This document shows positions 38,024-47,753 of a stretch of DNA of 64,000 bases, one piece after another. The notes under the pieces were generated by a model. It was given only the letters and a program-made list of their open reading frames with translations. It was not told the origin of the DNA and searched no databases. Position numbers and translations under genes: made by a program. Source of the stretch: an uncultured Sulfitobacter sp. (lineage in GTDB: Bacteria > Pseudomonadota > Alphaproteobacteria > Rhodobacterales > Rhodobacteraceae). Every line of letters begins with the position of its first letter. Position 1 is the stretch's first letter. The stretch spans positions 496,001 through 560,000 of the forward strand of contig NZ_CANMQS010000002.1 in the NCBI RefSeq assembly GCF_947500075.1, in the 5' to 3' direction.

Positions 38024-38026
38024 GCG

Positions 38027-38992
38027 ATGGGGCTGGAGGACGCAGCAAAGCAGGTTGATCAGGCGTTCACCCGTGACGACCTGAAGGGGCCGAGTTTCGA
38101 GAACACCTTTGGCGGGGCCACCTCGTTCCTGCGGCGCAGGTATACCAAGGACCTGACCGGAGTGGATATCGCCGTGACGGGTGTGCCTTTTGATCAGGCG
38201 GTGACCAACCGCCCCGGCACCCGGTTGGGGCCGCGCGCCATTCGGGAAGCCAGTGCCTTGCAGGCGTTTGATCCGCCCTATGGCTGGGATTTCGACGTTC
38301 TGTCGGAGTTTGCCATTGTGGATTACGGGGATCTCGCCTTTGATTATGCCAATGTGGCGGCCTTTCCGGACACGCTGACTGCGCATATCCGCACCATTCT
38401 GGAAGCAGGTGCGGCCAGCCTGACCTTTGGGGGCGATCACTACATCAGCTTTCCGATCCTCAAGGCCTATGCCGAAAAATATGGGCCGATCAGCCTGTTA
38501 CAGTTCGATGCTCACTCCGACACCTGGCCGGATGACGACATGGCGCGGATTGATCACGGCACGATGTTTTACAAGGCGGTGAAGTCGGGGATTGTTGATC
38601 CTGTGACCTCTGTGCAGGTGGGCATTCGCACCACCAATGAGGACACGCTGGGGGTCACGACGCTGGATGCCCGCTGGGTGCATGAAAACGGGCCTGTGGC
38701 CACCGTGCAGCGGATCAAGGAAGTGCTGGGCGACCGGCCTTGCTATCTGACGTGGGATATTGACGCGCTCGACCCGGCTTATGCGCCGGGCACGGGCACG
38801 CCTGTCTGGGGCGGGCTGACGTCAGCGCAGGCGGCGATCATGCTGCGCGATCTGGCCGGGATCAACATCGTGGGCGGCGATGTGGTGGAAGTCTCACCCC
38901 CCTTTGACACCACCGGGGCCACGGCGATTGCAGGTGCCCATGTGGCGACAGAAATCCTGTGTTTGCTGGGACATAGGATGCGTTCTTCATGA
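38027..38992 (+). CDS. speB: Ureohydrolase, agmatinase-like (SpeB type)
   Basis: Manganese ureohydrolase of 321 residues predicted to release urea from agmatine, leaving putrescine. Metal ligands are in FGGDHYISFP, LLQFDAHSDTW and TWDIDALDPAYAPGTGTP. The loop after the DAH motif reads IDHGTMFYKAVKSG; the HGTMFY form is the one seen in E. coli agmatinase. It overlaps the next ureohydrolase by 4 bp. A true agmatinase role would need arginine decarboxylase elsewhere in the genome. Confidence 0.85.
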   Translation: MGLEDAAKQVDQAFTRDDLKGPSFENTFGGATSFLRRRYTKDLTGVDIAVTGVPFDQAVTNRPGTRLGPRAIREASALQAFDPPYGWDFDVLSEFAIVDYGDLAFDYANVAAFPDTLTAHIRTILEAGAASLTFGGDHYISFPILKAYAEKYGPISLLQFDAHSDTWPDDDMARIDHGTMFYKAVKSGIVDPVTSVQVGIRTTNEDTLGVTTLDARWVHENGPVATVQRIKEVLGDRPCYLTWDIDALDPAYAPGTGTPVWGGLTSAQAAIMLRDLAGINIVGGDVVEVSPPFDTTGATAIAGAHVATEILCLLGHRMRSS

Positions 38993-39936
38993 GCGGGAAG
39001 AACCAACCGATCAGCGGCAATGACCTTGCCCGTTTCTCCGGGCCGAACACGTTCATGCGCCTGCCTGCGGTCAATGACCTCAAGGGGCTGGATGTGGCGG
39101 TGCTGGGCGTTCCGATGGACATCGGGACGTCGTGGCGGTCGGGCACCCGGATGGGGCCGAAACAGGTGCGCGCTGAATCCGCGATGCTCAGGCCCTACAA
39201 TCTGGCGACGGGGGCCGCGCCCTTTGACAGTTTGCAGGTGGCCGATATTGGTGATCTGGCGATCAACACATTCTCACTGTCTGATAGTTTGCGCATCATC
39301 GCAGAGAGTTATGACGCGATCCTCAACTATGACGCCATGCCGCTGGCGATTGGAGGGGATCATGCGATCACCCTGCCGATCCTGCGGGCCATGGCCAAGC
39401 GGCACGGGCCGCTGGCGCTGATCCATGTGGACGCCCATGCGGATGTGAACGACGAGATGTTCGGGGAGCGGGAGACCCATGGCACCGTCTTCCGGCGCGC
39501 CTATGAAGAAGGGTTGCTGGTGCCCGACAAGGTCTATCAGGTGGGGCTGCGGGGCACGGGGTATGGCGCGGATGACTTCACCGAAGCCGCCGGCTGGGGC
39601 TTTCAGCAGTTTCCGGCAGCCGAGCTGTGGGGCCGCGATCTGAGCACATTGGGCGCGGAGATCCGCCGCGATATCGGGGATCATCCGACCTATCTGACCT
39701 ATGATATCGACAGTCTTGATCCGGCCTTTGCCCCCGGCACCGGCACGCCAGAGATTGGCGGGCTGACGTCGATGCAGGCATTGCAGCTCATTCGCAGCTT
39801 GCGTGGGGTTAATCTGGTCGGTGGGGACCTTGTTGAGGTATCACCACCCTATGACCCCAGCGGCAACACGGCGTTGACGGGGGCGAACATCCTGTATGAG
39901 ATGTTGTGCATCCTGCCCGGCGTCGCGTATCGCTGA
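38989..39936 (+). CDS. Ureohydrolase, guanidinobutyrase/guanidinopropionase-like
   Basis: Second, clearly different member of the same family (315 residues), overlapping the first by 4 bp. Metal ligands are IGGDHAITLP, LIHVDAHADVND and TYDIDSLDPAFAPGTGTP. The specificity loop reads MFGERETHGTVFRRAYEEG, resembling Pseudomonas guanidinobutyrase and guanidinopropionase rather than agmatinase. Predicted reaction: a guanidino acid gives an amino acid plus urea. Substrate assignment from one loop is tentative; databases may label both genes agmatinase. Confidence 0.8.
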   Translation: MSGKNQPISGNDLARFSGPNTFMRLPAVNDLKGLDVAVLGVPMDIGTSWRSGTRMGPKQVRAESAMLRPYNLATGAAPFDSLQVADIGDLAINTFSLSDSLRIIAESYDAILNYDAMPLAIGGDHAITLPILRAMAKRHGPLALIHVDAHADVNDEMFGERETHGTVFRRAYEEGLLVPDKVYQVGLRGTGYGADDFTEAAGWGFQQFPAAELWGRDLSTLGAEIRRDIGDHPTYLTYDIDSLDPAFAPGTGTPEIGGLTSMQALQLIRSLRGVNLVGGDLVEVSPPYDPSGNTALTGANILYEMLCILPGVAYR

Positions 39937-39976
39937 CGCGCCTGGGGCAGATTGTTGTAAAAGGATGAGGTTGGGT

Positions 39977-40444
39977 ATGCTGGGAACATTGATTTTTGTC
40001 GTGCTGGTTGGTGCGGCCGCCTTTGCCGCCCATGTCCGGTTGTCGCCGATGGATGCGCAAAAGTGGCACAATCCCAAACTGCCCGTCATGGGACCGGGGG
40101 AATATCCGGGCAAGGACCGTTTTGTCGGGCAATATGTTCTGGACGGCAGCGGTGAGGCTGTGCTTCAGCAGGTCCACGATACCGCCCTTGCCACGCCGCG
40201 CACGCGGGTGCTGGCAGGCAGCCCGGCAGAGGGGAAGATCACCTATGTGACCCGCACCAAGGTGATGGGGTTTCCGGATGTCACCACGGTGACGCTGACG
40301 CAGATCCCGGCGACGGGCAAATCAACGCTGCAAATCTTTGCGCGCCTGCGGTATGGCAAGGCTGATCTGGGGGTCAACAAGGCGCGCGTGCGCGATTGGG
40401 TGAAACGTGTGGGGCTGACGGCAGAGGCCGCTCAGCCGGACTGA
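39977..40444 (+). CDS. DUF1499-family protein
   Basis: A 155-residue product with an N-terminal membrane anchor (MLGTLIFVVLVGAAAFAAHV) and a soluble part typical of DUF1499: YVTRTKVMGFPDVTTVTL and STLQIFARLRYGKADLGVNKARVRDWV. The function of the family is unknown. ATG 39977 (AGG 7 bases upstream) is preferred to ATG 39965, where the ribosome binding site would be too close. Its 3' end overlaps the convergent Cys-rich gene by 13 bp. Confidence 0.8.
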   Translation: MLGTLIFVVLVGAAAFAAHVRLSPMDAQKWHNPKLPVMGPGEYPGKDRFVGQYVLDGSGEAVLQQVHDTALATPRTRVLAGSPAEGKITYVTRTKVMGFPDVTTVTLTQIPATGKSTLQIFARLRYGKADLGVNKARVRDWVKRVGLTAEAAQPD

Positions 40445-40707
40445 GAAGTGTCGTCCGATGTCAAGGGCGCCCACTGGCTGCTCAGGCATCCTTCCTGCAC
40501 TTCGCGCCACATCGGCACGTTCAGCGACATCTGGCACTGCGCCATGAACATCCGTCCATCGACTTGCAGGCAGATCGTCTCTCCCAGCTCGATCCGGTTG
40601 TGGTTCTTGTCGGTGCAGTAACAATCAATCGTCTTGCCGCCGGGTCCCATGACATCGGCGGTGGCGGGCGGGGCGATCAAAAGCGCAAGGATCAAAAAGC
40701 GTTTCAT
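40432..40707 (-). CDS. Small secreted Cys-containing protein
   Basis: Unrecognised 91-residue product. The signal peptide is clear ([17 protein letters not shown], cleavage likely after ATA). The mature part carries five Cys (DCYC, ICLQ, QCQM, GCLSS) and would be disulphide-bonded or bind a ligand in the periplasm. ATG 40707 is chosen. It is divergent from prfA by 64 bp and converges on the DUF1499 gene, overlapping it at the 3' ends by 13 bp. Confidence 0.7.
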   Translation of the reverse strand: MKRFLILALLIAPPATADVMGPGGKTIDCYCTDKNHNRIELGETICLQVDGRMFMAQCQMSLNVPMWREVQEGCLSSQWAPLTSDDTSQSG

Positions 40708-40771
40708 GGGTCGAATATATACCACGAAGCGCCTCTTGACCAAAGCCTTTGCATCAGCGACACGATCATCC

Positions 40772-41827
40772 ATGATCCCCACAGACCGACTAGAGCAGAT
40801 ATTGCAACGCTTTCAGTTTCTCGAAGCCTCTATGGCGTCGGGCGGCGACGGTGCGGATTTTGCCGGAATTGCCAAGGAATACGCGGACTTGCGTCCGGTT
40901 GTTGAACAGATCGAAAGCTACCGTCAGTTGCGCCGCGATTTGGCAGAGGCTGAAGCGATGCTGGACGATCCTGAGATGGCGGAACTGGCGCGTGAGGAAA
41001 TGCCGCAGTTGAAAGCGGCCCTGCCGGAGGCGGAGGCGGCGTTGCAATTGTCCCTGCTGCCCAAGGACGCCGCAGACGCAAAACCTGCAATGCTGGAAAT
41101 CCGCCCCGGCACAGGCGGCGATGAAGCCGCGTTGTTCGCCGCCGATCTGCTGCGGATGTATCAGCGCTATGCCGAAGCGAAGCGCTGGAAATTCGAGCTG
41201 ATCGAGAACCAGTTGACCGAACTGGGCGGCGTGAAGGAAGTGGTCGCGCATATCACCGGGGAGAACGTGTTTGCCCGTCTGAAGTTCGAAAGCGGCGTGC
41301 ACCGCGTGCAGCGGGTGCCGACCACGGAAAGTGGCGGGCGCATTCACACCTCGGCGGCCACGGTGGCGGTGCTGCCGGAGGCGGAGGACGTGGATATCGA
41401 CATCAACCCCAACGATCTGCGCATCGACACCATGCGGTCCTCTGGCGCGGGCGGACAGCACGTCAACACCACCGATTCCGCAGTGCGCATCACCCATCTG
41501 CCCACTGGGCTGGTGGTCACCAGTTCCGAAAAATCCCAGCACCGGAACCGGGAAATTGCCATGCAGGTGCTGCGCGCACGGCTCTACGACGCGGAGCGGG
41601 CGCGGATGGATGATGAACGCTCTGCCGATCGGGCGTCGCAGGTCGGCTCCGGCGATCGGTCGGAGCGGATCAGGACCTATAACTTCCCGCAGGGGCGGAT
41701 GACGGATCACCGGATCAACCTGACGCTCTACAAGCTGGATGCGGTGATGCAGGGCGATCTGGATGAGATTGTCGATGCGCTGACGGCGGATGCACAGGCG
41801 CAGGCGCTGGCGGAGATGAACGCGTGA
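40772..41827 (+). CDS. prfA: Peptide chain release factor 1
   Basis: Ends translation at UAA and UAG. ATG 40772 gives 351 residues. The PxT-type codon-recognition region lies around [18 protein letters not shown], and the GGQ peptidyl-hydrolysis motif is [17 protein letters not shown]; its Gln is the substrate of PrmC, encoded next. The C-terminal [14 protein letters not shown] is conserved. It overlaps prmC by 4 bp, a coupling common to these two genes. Confidence 0.97.
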   Translation: MIPTDRLEQILQRFQFLEASMASGGDGADFAGIAKEYADLRPVVEQIESYRQLRRDLAEAEAMLDDPEMAELAREEMPQLKAALPEAEAALQLSLLPKDAADAKPAMLEIRPGTGGDEAALFAADLLRMYQRYAEAKRWKFELIENQLTELGGVKEVVAHITGENVFARLKFESGVHRVQRVPTTESGGRIHTSAATVAVLPEAEDVDIDINPNDLRIDTMRSSGAGGQHVNTTDSAVRITHLPTGLVVTSSEKSQHRNREIAMQVLRARLYDAERARMDDERSADRASQVGSGDRSERIRTYNFPQGRMTDHRINLTLYKLDAVMQGDLDEIVDALTADAQAQALAEMNA

Positions 41828-42666
41828 GCGCGCCCACGGCAGCACAGGCGATGGCCGCTGCTGCCGCGCGGCTCAGGGCTGCTGGCGTGCCGGACCCGGC
41901 GCGCGACGCGCGGGTGTTGCTGGCCCATGCGGCATCTGTGGATGCGGCACGGGTGACCTTGATCGCGCCAGAGGAAATCGCGCCGGAGATTGCCGAACGC
42001 TTTGACAATCTGGTGGCGTTGCGCGCCGTGCGGGTGCCGGTCAGCCAATTGGTCGGTGTGCGCGCCTTTTATGGCCGGGACTTTGCCATCAGCCGCGATG
42101 TGCTCGACCCCCGGCCAGAGACGGAAACGTTGATTGAGCGCGCCCTGGCGCAGCCGTTTGAGCGGGTGCTGGATCTGGGCACCGGATCGGGCTGCATTCT
42201 GGTGACCTTGCTGGCCGAAAGCCCCGATGCGACCGGCCTGGGCATTGATCTGAGCGAGGCGGCCTGTTTGCAGGCCAGCGCCAATGCGGTGCGCTATGGC
42301 GTGGCGGACCGGGCCGAGGTGCGGCAGTCAGACTGGTTTGAGACCGTGGAGGGGCGGTTTGACCTGATCGTCGCCAATCCGCCCTATCTGGCCGCGTCCG
42401 AGATGCACAGCGTTGCACCTGAACTGCGCGATCATGAGCCGCGCATGGCGCTGACCGATGAGGGCGACGGGTTGAGCGTCTACCGCGTGATCGCACGGGA
42501 GGCGCAGGGGTATCTGACCGCAACGGGTCGTGTGCTGGTTGAAATCGGCTGGCAGCAGGGCGCTGCGGTGCAGAAGATTTTCACACAAGCCGGCTGGGGC
42601 GGGGTGAGCCTGTGCCACGATCTGGGCGGCAAACCGAGGGTTGTCTGCGCCGAATGGCCGGCCTGA
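41824..42666 (+). CDS. prmC: Release factor glutamine methyltransferase
   Basis: SAM-dependent enzyme that methylates the Gln of the GGQ motif in release factors. The product has 280 residues, with an N-terminal helical domain and a Rossmann methyltransferase domain. [18 protein letters not shown] is the SAM-binding motif I, and [12 protein letters not shown] contains the NPPY active-site motif. It is translationally coupled to prfA. A short stem (AATGCG/CGCATT) lies 11 bp downstream. Confidence 0.95.
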   Translation: MSAPTAAQAMAAAAARLRAAGVPDPARDARVLLAHAASVDAARVTLIAPEEIAPEIAERFDNLVALRAVRVPVSQLVGVRAFYGRDFAISRDVLDPRPETETLIERALAQPFERVLDLGTGSGCILVTLLAESPDATGLGIDLSEAACLQASANAVRYGVADRAEVRQSDWFETVEGRFDLIVANPPYLAASEMHSVAPELRDHEPRMALTDEGDGLSVYRVIAREAQGYLTATGRVLVEIGWQQGAAVQKIFTQAGWGGVSLCHDLGGKPRVVCAEWPA

Positions 42667-42677
42667 ATGGGCGAAAT

Positions 42678-42699
42678 AATGCGAATTTGCCGCATTTTG
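42678..42699 (+). terminator. Weak hairpin after prmC
   Basis: AATGCG (42678-42683) and CGCATT (42691-42696) form a 6-bp stem with a 7-base loop, followed by TTG. Position after prmC suggests termination, but stem and U-tract are weak. Confidence 0.35.
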
Positions 42700-42890
42700 A
42701 GGATTACGGCACGTTTTTATCTTGCTCCGCCCGCATTGGCGTGCTTATTCAAAGGCGTTGCAGCGGTGGATGTCTCTGACGGTCCCGCGCGGCGTTATGC
42801 CCAACATATTGCGATATCCGGGTGACAAGAGGCGGCTGCTCGCCAGCCCGGCGCGTTTAACTCAACAGCATACAAGGCTGATCACGTTCC

Positions 42891-43478
42891 ATGAAGTCTA
42901 CCAGATCACGGTCCCGGTCGAAGAATAACCGCAACCGTCAGAATCAGGGCGGCAATGTCGTCAACCGCGTCTTTGACAGCTCCGGTCCGGAGGGTAAGGT
43001 GCGCGGCACGCCACAACAGGTGATTGAGAAATACAATCAGCTGGCCCGCGATGCACAATTGAGCAATGACCGCGTTGCGATGGAGAATTTCCAGCAGCAC
43101 GCGGAGCATTACACGCGGTTGCTTGCCGAAGCGCAGCGGGAGATTGATGCCCGCCGCGAGGAGCAGGAGCGCCAGAACCGCGAACGTCAGGCAGAGCGGG
43201 ATCGCGAACGAGCGGAGCGTCAGGAACGCGAAAGCAACAATCAGGGCGGCCAGAGCAACCGTGGCGGCAACAAACCACAGCAGGGCGATGCCCCTGTTGA
43301 GGCAAAGGAAGCCCCCTCGGATGAGGCGGAGGAGAGCGGTCTGGTGGAAACGCCGGAGAACAAGCCGAAACCCAAACGCCAGCCCCGCCGCAAACCCAAG
43401 CCCAAGCCGGAGGGCGAGCAGCCCACCGCAGGGGATCAGACCACCGACGGTGGAGACCAGCCCGAAGCGGCGGAGTAA
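42891..43478 (+). CDS. DUF4167 protein
   Basis: A 195-residue highly charged protein. The N-terminus (MKSTRSRSRSKNNRNRQNQ) is basic, and the following VNRVFDSSGPEGKVRGTPQQVIEKYNQLARDAQLSNDRVA matches the DUF4167 domain of alphaproteobacteria. The second half is Arg/Glu-rich coiled-coil (EREQ repeats) and then Pro/Lys-rich disordered. RNA binding is plausible from composition but unproven. It lies 224 bp downstream of prmC, a space with no gene that probably carries its promoter. Confidence 0.88.
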   Translation: MKSTRSRSRSKNNRNRQNQGGNVVNRVFDSSGPEGKVRGTPQQVIEKYNQLARDAQLSNDRVAMENFQQHAEHYTRLLAEAQREIDARREEQERQNRERQAERDRERAERQERESNNQGGQSNRGGNKPQQGDAPVEAKEAPSDEAEESGLVETPENKPKPKRQPRRKPKPKPEGEQPTAGDQTTDGGDQPEAAE

Positions 43479-43596
43479 TCCACAACGCTCGCTGCGCGCC
43501 TGCGTGCCGACAGGGCGTCTGTCCGGTTTTGAAATCCACGCGGGGCGCAGGGCACATTTCTGATGATGTTCTGTCCGTCGATAGGGGGATGATCTC

Positions 43597-44100
43597 ATGC
43601 GCAATCCGGCACCGGTGTTGCATCTGCTGTGCGGAAAGATTGCTTCGGGCAAATCCACGCTGACCGCGCACCTTGCCAGCGCGCCAGACACGATTGTGAT
43701 TGCGGAGGATGCGTGGCTCAAGGCCCTCTATGGCGATGAGATGTTTTCGGTCACGGATTACGCCCGGTGCATGGCGAAACTGCGCAAGGTGATCGCCCCC
43801 CATGTCGTGTCCCTGCTCGACGCAGGGCTGTCGGTTGTGCTGGATTTTCAGGCCAACACGGTGTCATCGCGCGACTGGATGCGGGGCATTCTGGATCAGA
43901 CAACGGCCGATCACAAACTGCATGTGCTGGATGTCCCCGATGCGGTCTGCATCGCGCGGCTGCGCGCCCGCAACGCCCAAGGTGATCACCCGTTTGCCGC
44001 GACGGAGGAGCAGTTCCGGGCGGTCTCCGCGCATTTCGTGGCACCCTCAGAGGACGAGGGGTTCAATCTGGTCATGCACCGTCATACGGCAGAGCCTTGA
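43597..44100 (+). CDS. P-loop kinase-like ATPase
   Basis: A 167-residue protein of the small P-loop kinase group. Walker A is CGKIASGKST at about 12-21; the basic lid is RLRARNAQGDHPFAATEEQFR, and VVLDFQANT lies in the Walker-B-like position. Similar proteins are annotated as ATP-binding or chloramphenicol-phosphotransferase/zeta-like kinases. The substrate is unknown and no antitoxin gene is adjacent, so a toxin role is not supported. It converges on the lipoprotein gene. Confidence 0.75.
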   Translation: MRNPAPVLHLLCGKIASGKSTLTAHLASAPDTIVIAEDAWLKALYGDEMFSVTDYARCMAKLRKVIAPHVVSLLDAGLSVVLDFQANTVSSRDWMRGILDQTTADHKLHVLDVPDAVCIARLRARNAQGDHPFAATEEQFRAVSAHFVAPSEDEGFNLVMHRHTAEP

Positions 44101-44111
44101 GGGTTGCTGCT

Positions 44112-44696
44112 TTAGTCTGACGGCGGCGCGGCCAGAGACCCTTCGGGGCGCTGCGCGTAGCTGATCTGGCCCCGCGCCCGCAGGACGTCGAGGCGGGGCA
44201 ACCAGTCATAGCGTTTGTCGGTGGCGACCCGTGACCAGAACAGCCGCCCGCCGTCGCGCCAGGGATCAAGGACAATCCCGGCTTCCATCGCAGCGCCCTT
44301 GGCAGTGATCACAGCAGTGGAATGTTCGATCAGGAACCGCGTTTCGGAATTGGCGATGGCGCGGGTGAGATCGAGCGTGGTGAAGCCTTCGGCGTTCAGC
44401 CGACGTTCCATATCCTCCGCCCAGTGATAACACAGCCCGCGCGGCTTGGTGCCTGCGTTGACCTTGGCGTTGTGAATGAGCGGCGGATCGGTGATCTGAT
44501 AGGCCCGTGCAAGGCGATATGTCTCAGAATAGGCGATACGGGCGGCGCGCTCTGCTTCGGCGGGGTCGACATGCGGGGACAGGGATTGGATTTCGCGCGC
44601 AAGCGCGGTGATCTGAGGCGCCGTGCCGGGCGATGGCGGGGCGGAGGCGCAGGCAGTAAGAGCCAGCAGTGACAGGAGCGCAAGCAGGCGGATCAT
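44112..44696 (-). CDS. Lipoprotein of unknown function
   Basis: A 194-residue product with a lipoprotein signal ([19 protein letters not shown]; lipobox LTAC, mature Cys at 16). The body contains [20 protein letters not shown] and [13 protein letters not shown] with a Cys-Tyr-His-Trp group, somewhat like a papain-fold active site, but I cannot assign a family. The motif H-W-A-E and a later H in LIEHSTAV could support catalysis; this is speculative. Its ATG overlaps the rsmA stop by 4 bp, making it the last gene of the lpt-surA-pdxA-rsmA operon. Confidence 0.75.
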   Translation of the reverse strand: MIRLLALLSLLALTACASAPPSPGTAPQITALAREIQSLSPHVDPAEAERAARIAYSETYRLARAYQITDPPLIHNAKVNAGTKPRGLCYHWAEDMERRLNAEGFTTLDLTRAIANSETRFLIEHSTAVITAKGAAMEAGIVLDPWRDGGRLFWSRVATDKRYDWLPRLDVLRARGQISYAQRPEGSLAAPPSD

Positions 44697-45535
44697 GGGG
44701 CGGCCACTGCACGGGCAAGGGCGCAGAACCCTTCAAGGGGGATCTGTTCGGCGCGGTCTGTGGGTTTCAGGCCTGCGGAGATCAGGCGATCCTCGATATC
44801 CGGAGCCACGCCTTTCAGTGCGGCGCGCAGCATCTTGCGGCGTTGGTTGAAGGCGGCAGCCACCACGCGGCTCAGCACGGCGGCGTCCGCCTCGAACCGG
44901 GGCTGGGGCAGCGCGGTCAGATGTACCACAGCGGAAGAGATTTTCGGCGGTGGCGTGAAGGCTTCGGGCGGCAGCGACATGACAATGCGCGCGTCCGCGC
45001 GCCATTGGGCAAGGATCGCAAGCCGTCCATAGGTTTTGGACCCCGGTGCCGCTACGATCCGTTCGGCCACTTCGCGCTGGAACATCAGCGTCAGGCTTTC
45101 CCAGAAGGGGGGCCATGCGGGCGGTGTCAGCCAGCGCACCAGCAATTCGGTGCCGATGTTGTAGGGCAGGTTGGCCGCCACCCGGATGGGCGGCGTGAGA
45201 TGGGCCAGCGGATCGACTTCCAGCGCGTCGCCTTCGATGATCTGCAAACGGCCGGGGTAGGCGGCTTCGATCTCGGCCAGTGCGGGCAGGCAGCGGCGGT
45301 CTTTCTCAATCGACAGCACCTTGCGCGCACCTTCGGCCAGCAATCCGCGGGTCAGGCCACCGGGGCCGGGGCCAATTTCGAGCACATCCGACGCGCTCAG
45401 ATCCCCCGCCTGCCGGGCGATTTTAGCGGTGAGGTTCAGGTCCAGCAGGAAGTTCTGGCCAAGTGATTTGCGGGCAGACAGCCCATGGGTCGCGATCACG
45501 TCGCGCAGGGGCGGCAGGGTGTCGATGGCGCTCAT
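44693..45535 (-). CDS. rsmA: 16S rRNA dimethyladenosine transferase
   Basis: KsgA-type enzyme that dimethylates two adenines near the 3' end of 16S rRNA in late 30S assembly. ATG 45535 gives 280 residues. [17 protein letters not shown], the SAM motif [16 protein letters not shown] and the target-base NLPYNIGT motif are intact. A C-terminal helical domain follows. It overlaps pdxA and the lipoprotein gene by 4 bp each. The pdxA-rsmA pairing is widespread in proteobacteria. Confidence 0.97.
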   Translation of the reverse strand: MSAIDTLPPLRDVIATHGLSARKSLGQNFLLDLNLTAKIARQAGDLSASDVLEIGPGPGGLTRGLLAEGARKVLSIEKDRRCLPALAEIEAAYPGRLQIIEGDALEVDPLAHLTPPIRVAANLPYNIGTELLVRWLTPPAWPPFWESLTLMFQREVAERIVAAPGSKTYGRLAILAQWRADARIVMSLPPEAFTPPPKISSAVVHLTALPQPRFEADAAVLSRVVAAAFNQRRKMLRAALKGVAPDIEDRLISAGLKPTDRAEQIPLEGFCALARAVAAP

Positions 45536-46506
45536 CGCGCACCCGCCATGCGGTGGGCCATGCGGATCGCTTCGATCATGCTGGCGGGGCTGGCGATGCC
45601 TGTGCCCGCGATGTCGAAAGCCGTGCCGTGGTCGGGGGAGGTGCGGATGAACGGCAGGCCGAGCGTGACGTTCACACCCCGGTCGAAGTCCAGCGTCTTG
45701 ATCGGGATCAGGGCCTGATCGTGGTACATGCAAACTGCCGCATCGTATCGCGCGCGGGCCGCAGCGTGGAACATCGTGTCAGCGGGCAGCGGGCCGGTCA
45801 GCGCATGGCCTTCGGCCTGCATGTCCGACACCAGACCATTGATCCAGTCGACTTCCTGACGGCCCATCGCCCCCCCTTCGCCTGCGTGGGGATTGAGGCC
45901 CGCAATGGCAAGACGCGGTGCGGCGATGCCAAACTGGTCGCGCAGGCCTGCGGCGGTGATTTCTATCGTGCGGCGCAGGCGGGCCGGGGTGAGCTGTTCT
46001 GGCACCTCCTCAAGCGCGATGTGGATGGTCGCAGGCACAACCCGCAGCGCGTCGGAGGCAAGCATCATCACCACGTCATCGACGCCCGCAAGGGCAGCAA
46101 GGTATTCGGTATGGCCGGGATAGGCGAAATCGGCACCGTCCTTGAGCGCCTTTTTGTGAATGGGGGCTGTGCACAGCGCGCTGGCCTGTCCGGCCCGCAC
46201 CAGCGCGACCCCGCGCGCGATCATGTCGATGACATGCCGGGCATGTCCGGCCTGCGGCGTGCCGGGCGTGGCGGGGCTGCCAAAGTCCTGCGCCAGCACG
46301 GGCAGGGCGGTCGCGCAATGTGCGGCGGCTTCGGACGGATCGTCAATTGTCACATGCGGCACGTCACCGGGCAAATGACGTGGATCGCCCAGCCAGACCA
46401 TCGCAACATCATCCTTCAGGGCAGCCCATGCGCGGGCTGCGACTTCCGGGCCGATACCGGCAGGCTCTCCGCAGGAGATCGCAACCGGCGGGGGGCTTTG
46501 GGTCAT
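45532..46506 (-). CDS. pdxA: 4-hydroxythreonine-4-phosphate dehydrogenase
   Basis: NAD-dependent enzyme of the DXP-dependent pyridoxal-phosphate pathway. ATG 46506 gives 324 residues. [14 protein letters not shown] opens the protein; [26 protein letters not shown] and [43 protein letters not shown] hold the metal-binding His and Asp residues and the substrate phosphate site. It overlaps surA upstream and rsmA downstream by 4 bp each. Confidence 0.97.
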   Translation of the reverse strand: MTQSPPPVAISCGEPAGIGPEVAARAWAALKDDVAMVWLGDPRHLPGDVPHVTIDDPSEAAAHCATALPVLAQDFGSPATPGTPQAGHARHVIDMIARGVALVRAGQASALCTAPIHKKALKDGADFAYPGHTEYLAALAGVDDVVMMLASDALRVVPATIHIALEEVPEQLTPARLRRTIEITAAGLRDQFGIAAPRLAIAGLNPHAGEGGAMGRQEVDWINGLVSDMQAEGHALTGPLPADTMFHAAARARYDAAVCMYHDQALIPIKTLDFDRGVNVTLGLPFIRTSPDHGTAFDIAGTGIASPASMIEAIRMAHRMAGAR

Positions 46507-47753
46507 TGCCGGATGATGCGGGCGTCGGCGCGCAGCTGCTGGATCAGCTGATCGGAATAGCCTTGCAGCTTTTGCTGACGCAGACGGGAGACCACGGATT
46601 CTCGGGTCGCATCGATGTTGGCCGTCGCGGTACGCTTGCACATCATCAGGAACACCAGCGTCTGTCCGTCGGAGCGGGTCAGCGCGGTCGAAACCTCACC
46701 GGGGTCCAGCTTGCTGAGCTCAATCGCGATGTCGCGGGGGATCTCGCCGGGTTTGGCAGTTGTGCGTTCCAGCACTTCGGGCGGCTGGTCCTTGGCGATG
46801 GCATAGAGGTCATTGCAGACGTCAACACGGGCGCGGACCTGTGCTGCGCGGGTCAGCCCCTCTTCCGAGCGGCCACCGACGATGTAATAGGCGGCATATT
46901 CGATCTCCGAATACTCCTGCGCGGGGGCGCCGGTTTCTTCGATGCCGCGCAGCTGGAACAGCGCCACGGCATTGGGGATCGGAATCGGAGCGGTCACTTC
47001 GTTGATCGCCAGATCAAGGATCAGCGGGTGCAGGGACGCGGGCAGATCCCCCAGCGGACGCCAGGGCAGCCGCCCGCCGGCCCCGCGGGACGCCGTGGCC
47101 GAATAGCGGCGCGCGAAGCTGGAAAACTCAGCCGTCGACGTGGTTTGGGAGATCTGATCCGCCAGTGTTGCAACGCGGGCAGCGTTCTGTGGGGGGGCGG
47201 GGATGATGATCTCTGACAGCAGGACACGGATGCCGGACCCGGACGAGGATGCACCAAGGGCGCGGTCAATTTCGGCATCGGAAACGGTTACCCGGTTCAG
47301 GTATCTGCCCCGGATCAACTGCCGCCATTCAAGTGTCGTGGTCACGAAATCGCGGAAGGTCTCCCGGTCAACACCACTTTGCTTGAGCGCTTTGATGAAT
47401 TCGTCGGTGCTGAGGTTCGCCCTTGACGCGAATTCCGCCAATCCTTCGTTCACACCTTCAGGGGACAGTTGGATCCCGACGTCGGATGTGGCCTGTTCGC
47501 GCAGACGGTCATCAATCAGCGCTTCAATCACGCTTTCCCGGTCGGCGCCGGGCGCGTTGAGCAGTTGCAGAAAACGCTGGCGCTGCTGCACCTCGAATTC
47601 GCTGATCACCGCGTCATTGATGCGCACAACAGGGGCAAAGAGGTTTTGCGCGGCGCTTTGCGTGGCCGTGGCGGCGATGGAGATACCCAATACGCCGGCG
47701 AGCGTGAGCCCGCGCAGCATGCGTGTGGCGGTTTTTTGGATCATTATCGACAT
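46503..47753 (-). CDS. surA: SurA-like periplasmic peptidyl-prolyl isomerase/chaperone
   Basis: Chaperone for outer-membrane proteins, with a parvulin-type isomerase domain. The 416-residue product has a signal peptide (to about SAAQ), the SurA N-terminal fold beginning VVRINDAVISEFEVQQRQRFLQLL, and one recognisable parvulin-like stretch (FSSFARRYSATASRGAGGRLPW, PAALHP-like PASLHPLI). Two ATGs are possible: 47753, overlapping lptD by 10 bp, or 47744, sharing a base with its stop. Its placement directly after lptD fits assembly of LptD. Confidence 0.9.
   Translation of the reverse strand: MSIMIQKTATRMLRGLTLAGVLGISIAATATQSAAQNLFAPVVRINDAVISEFEVQQRQRFLQLLNAPGADRESVIEALIDDRLREQATSDVGIQLSPEGVNEGLAEFASRANLSTDEFIKALKQSGVDRETFRDFVTTTLEWRQLIRGRYLNRVTVSDAEIDRALGASSSGSGIRVLLSEIIIPAPPQNAARVATLADQISQTTSTAEFSSFARRYSATASRGAGGRLPWRPLGDLPASLHPLILDLAINEVTAPIPIPNAVALFQLRGIEETGAPAQEYSEIEYAAYYIVGGRSEEGLTRAAQVRARVDVCNDLYAIAKDQPPEVLERTTAKPGEIPRDIAIELSKLDPGEVSTALTRSDGQTLVFLMMCKRTATANIDATRESVVSRLRQQKLQGYSDQLIQQLRADARIIRQ

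Noticed and set aside
43597..44100. P-loop kinase as a zeta-type toxin
   Set aside because: No antitoxin gene is adjacent and only general kinase motifs are present.
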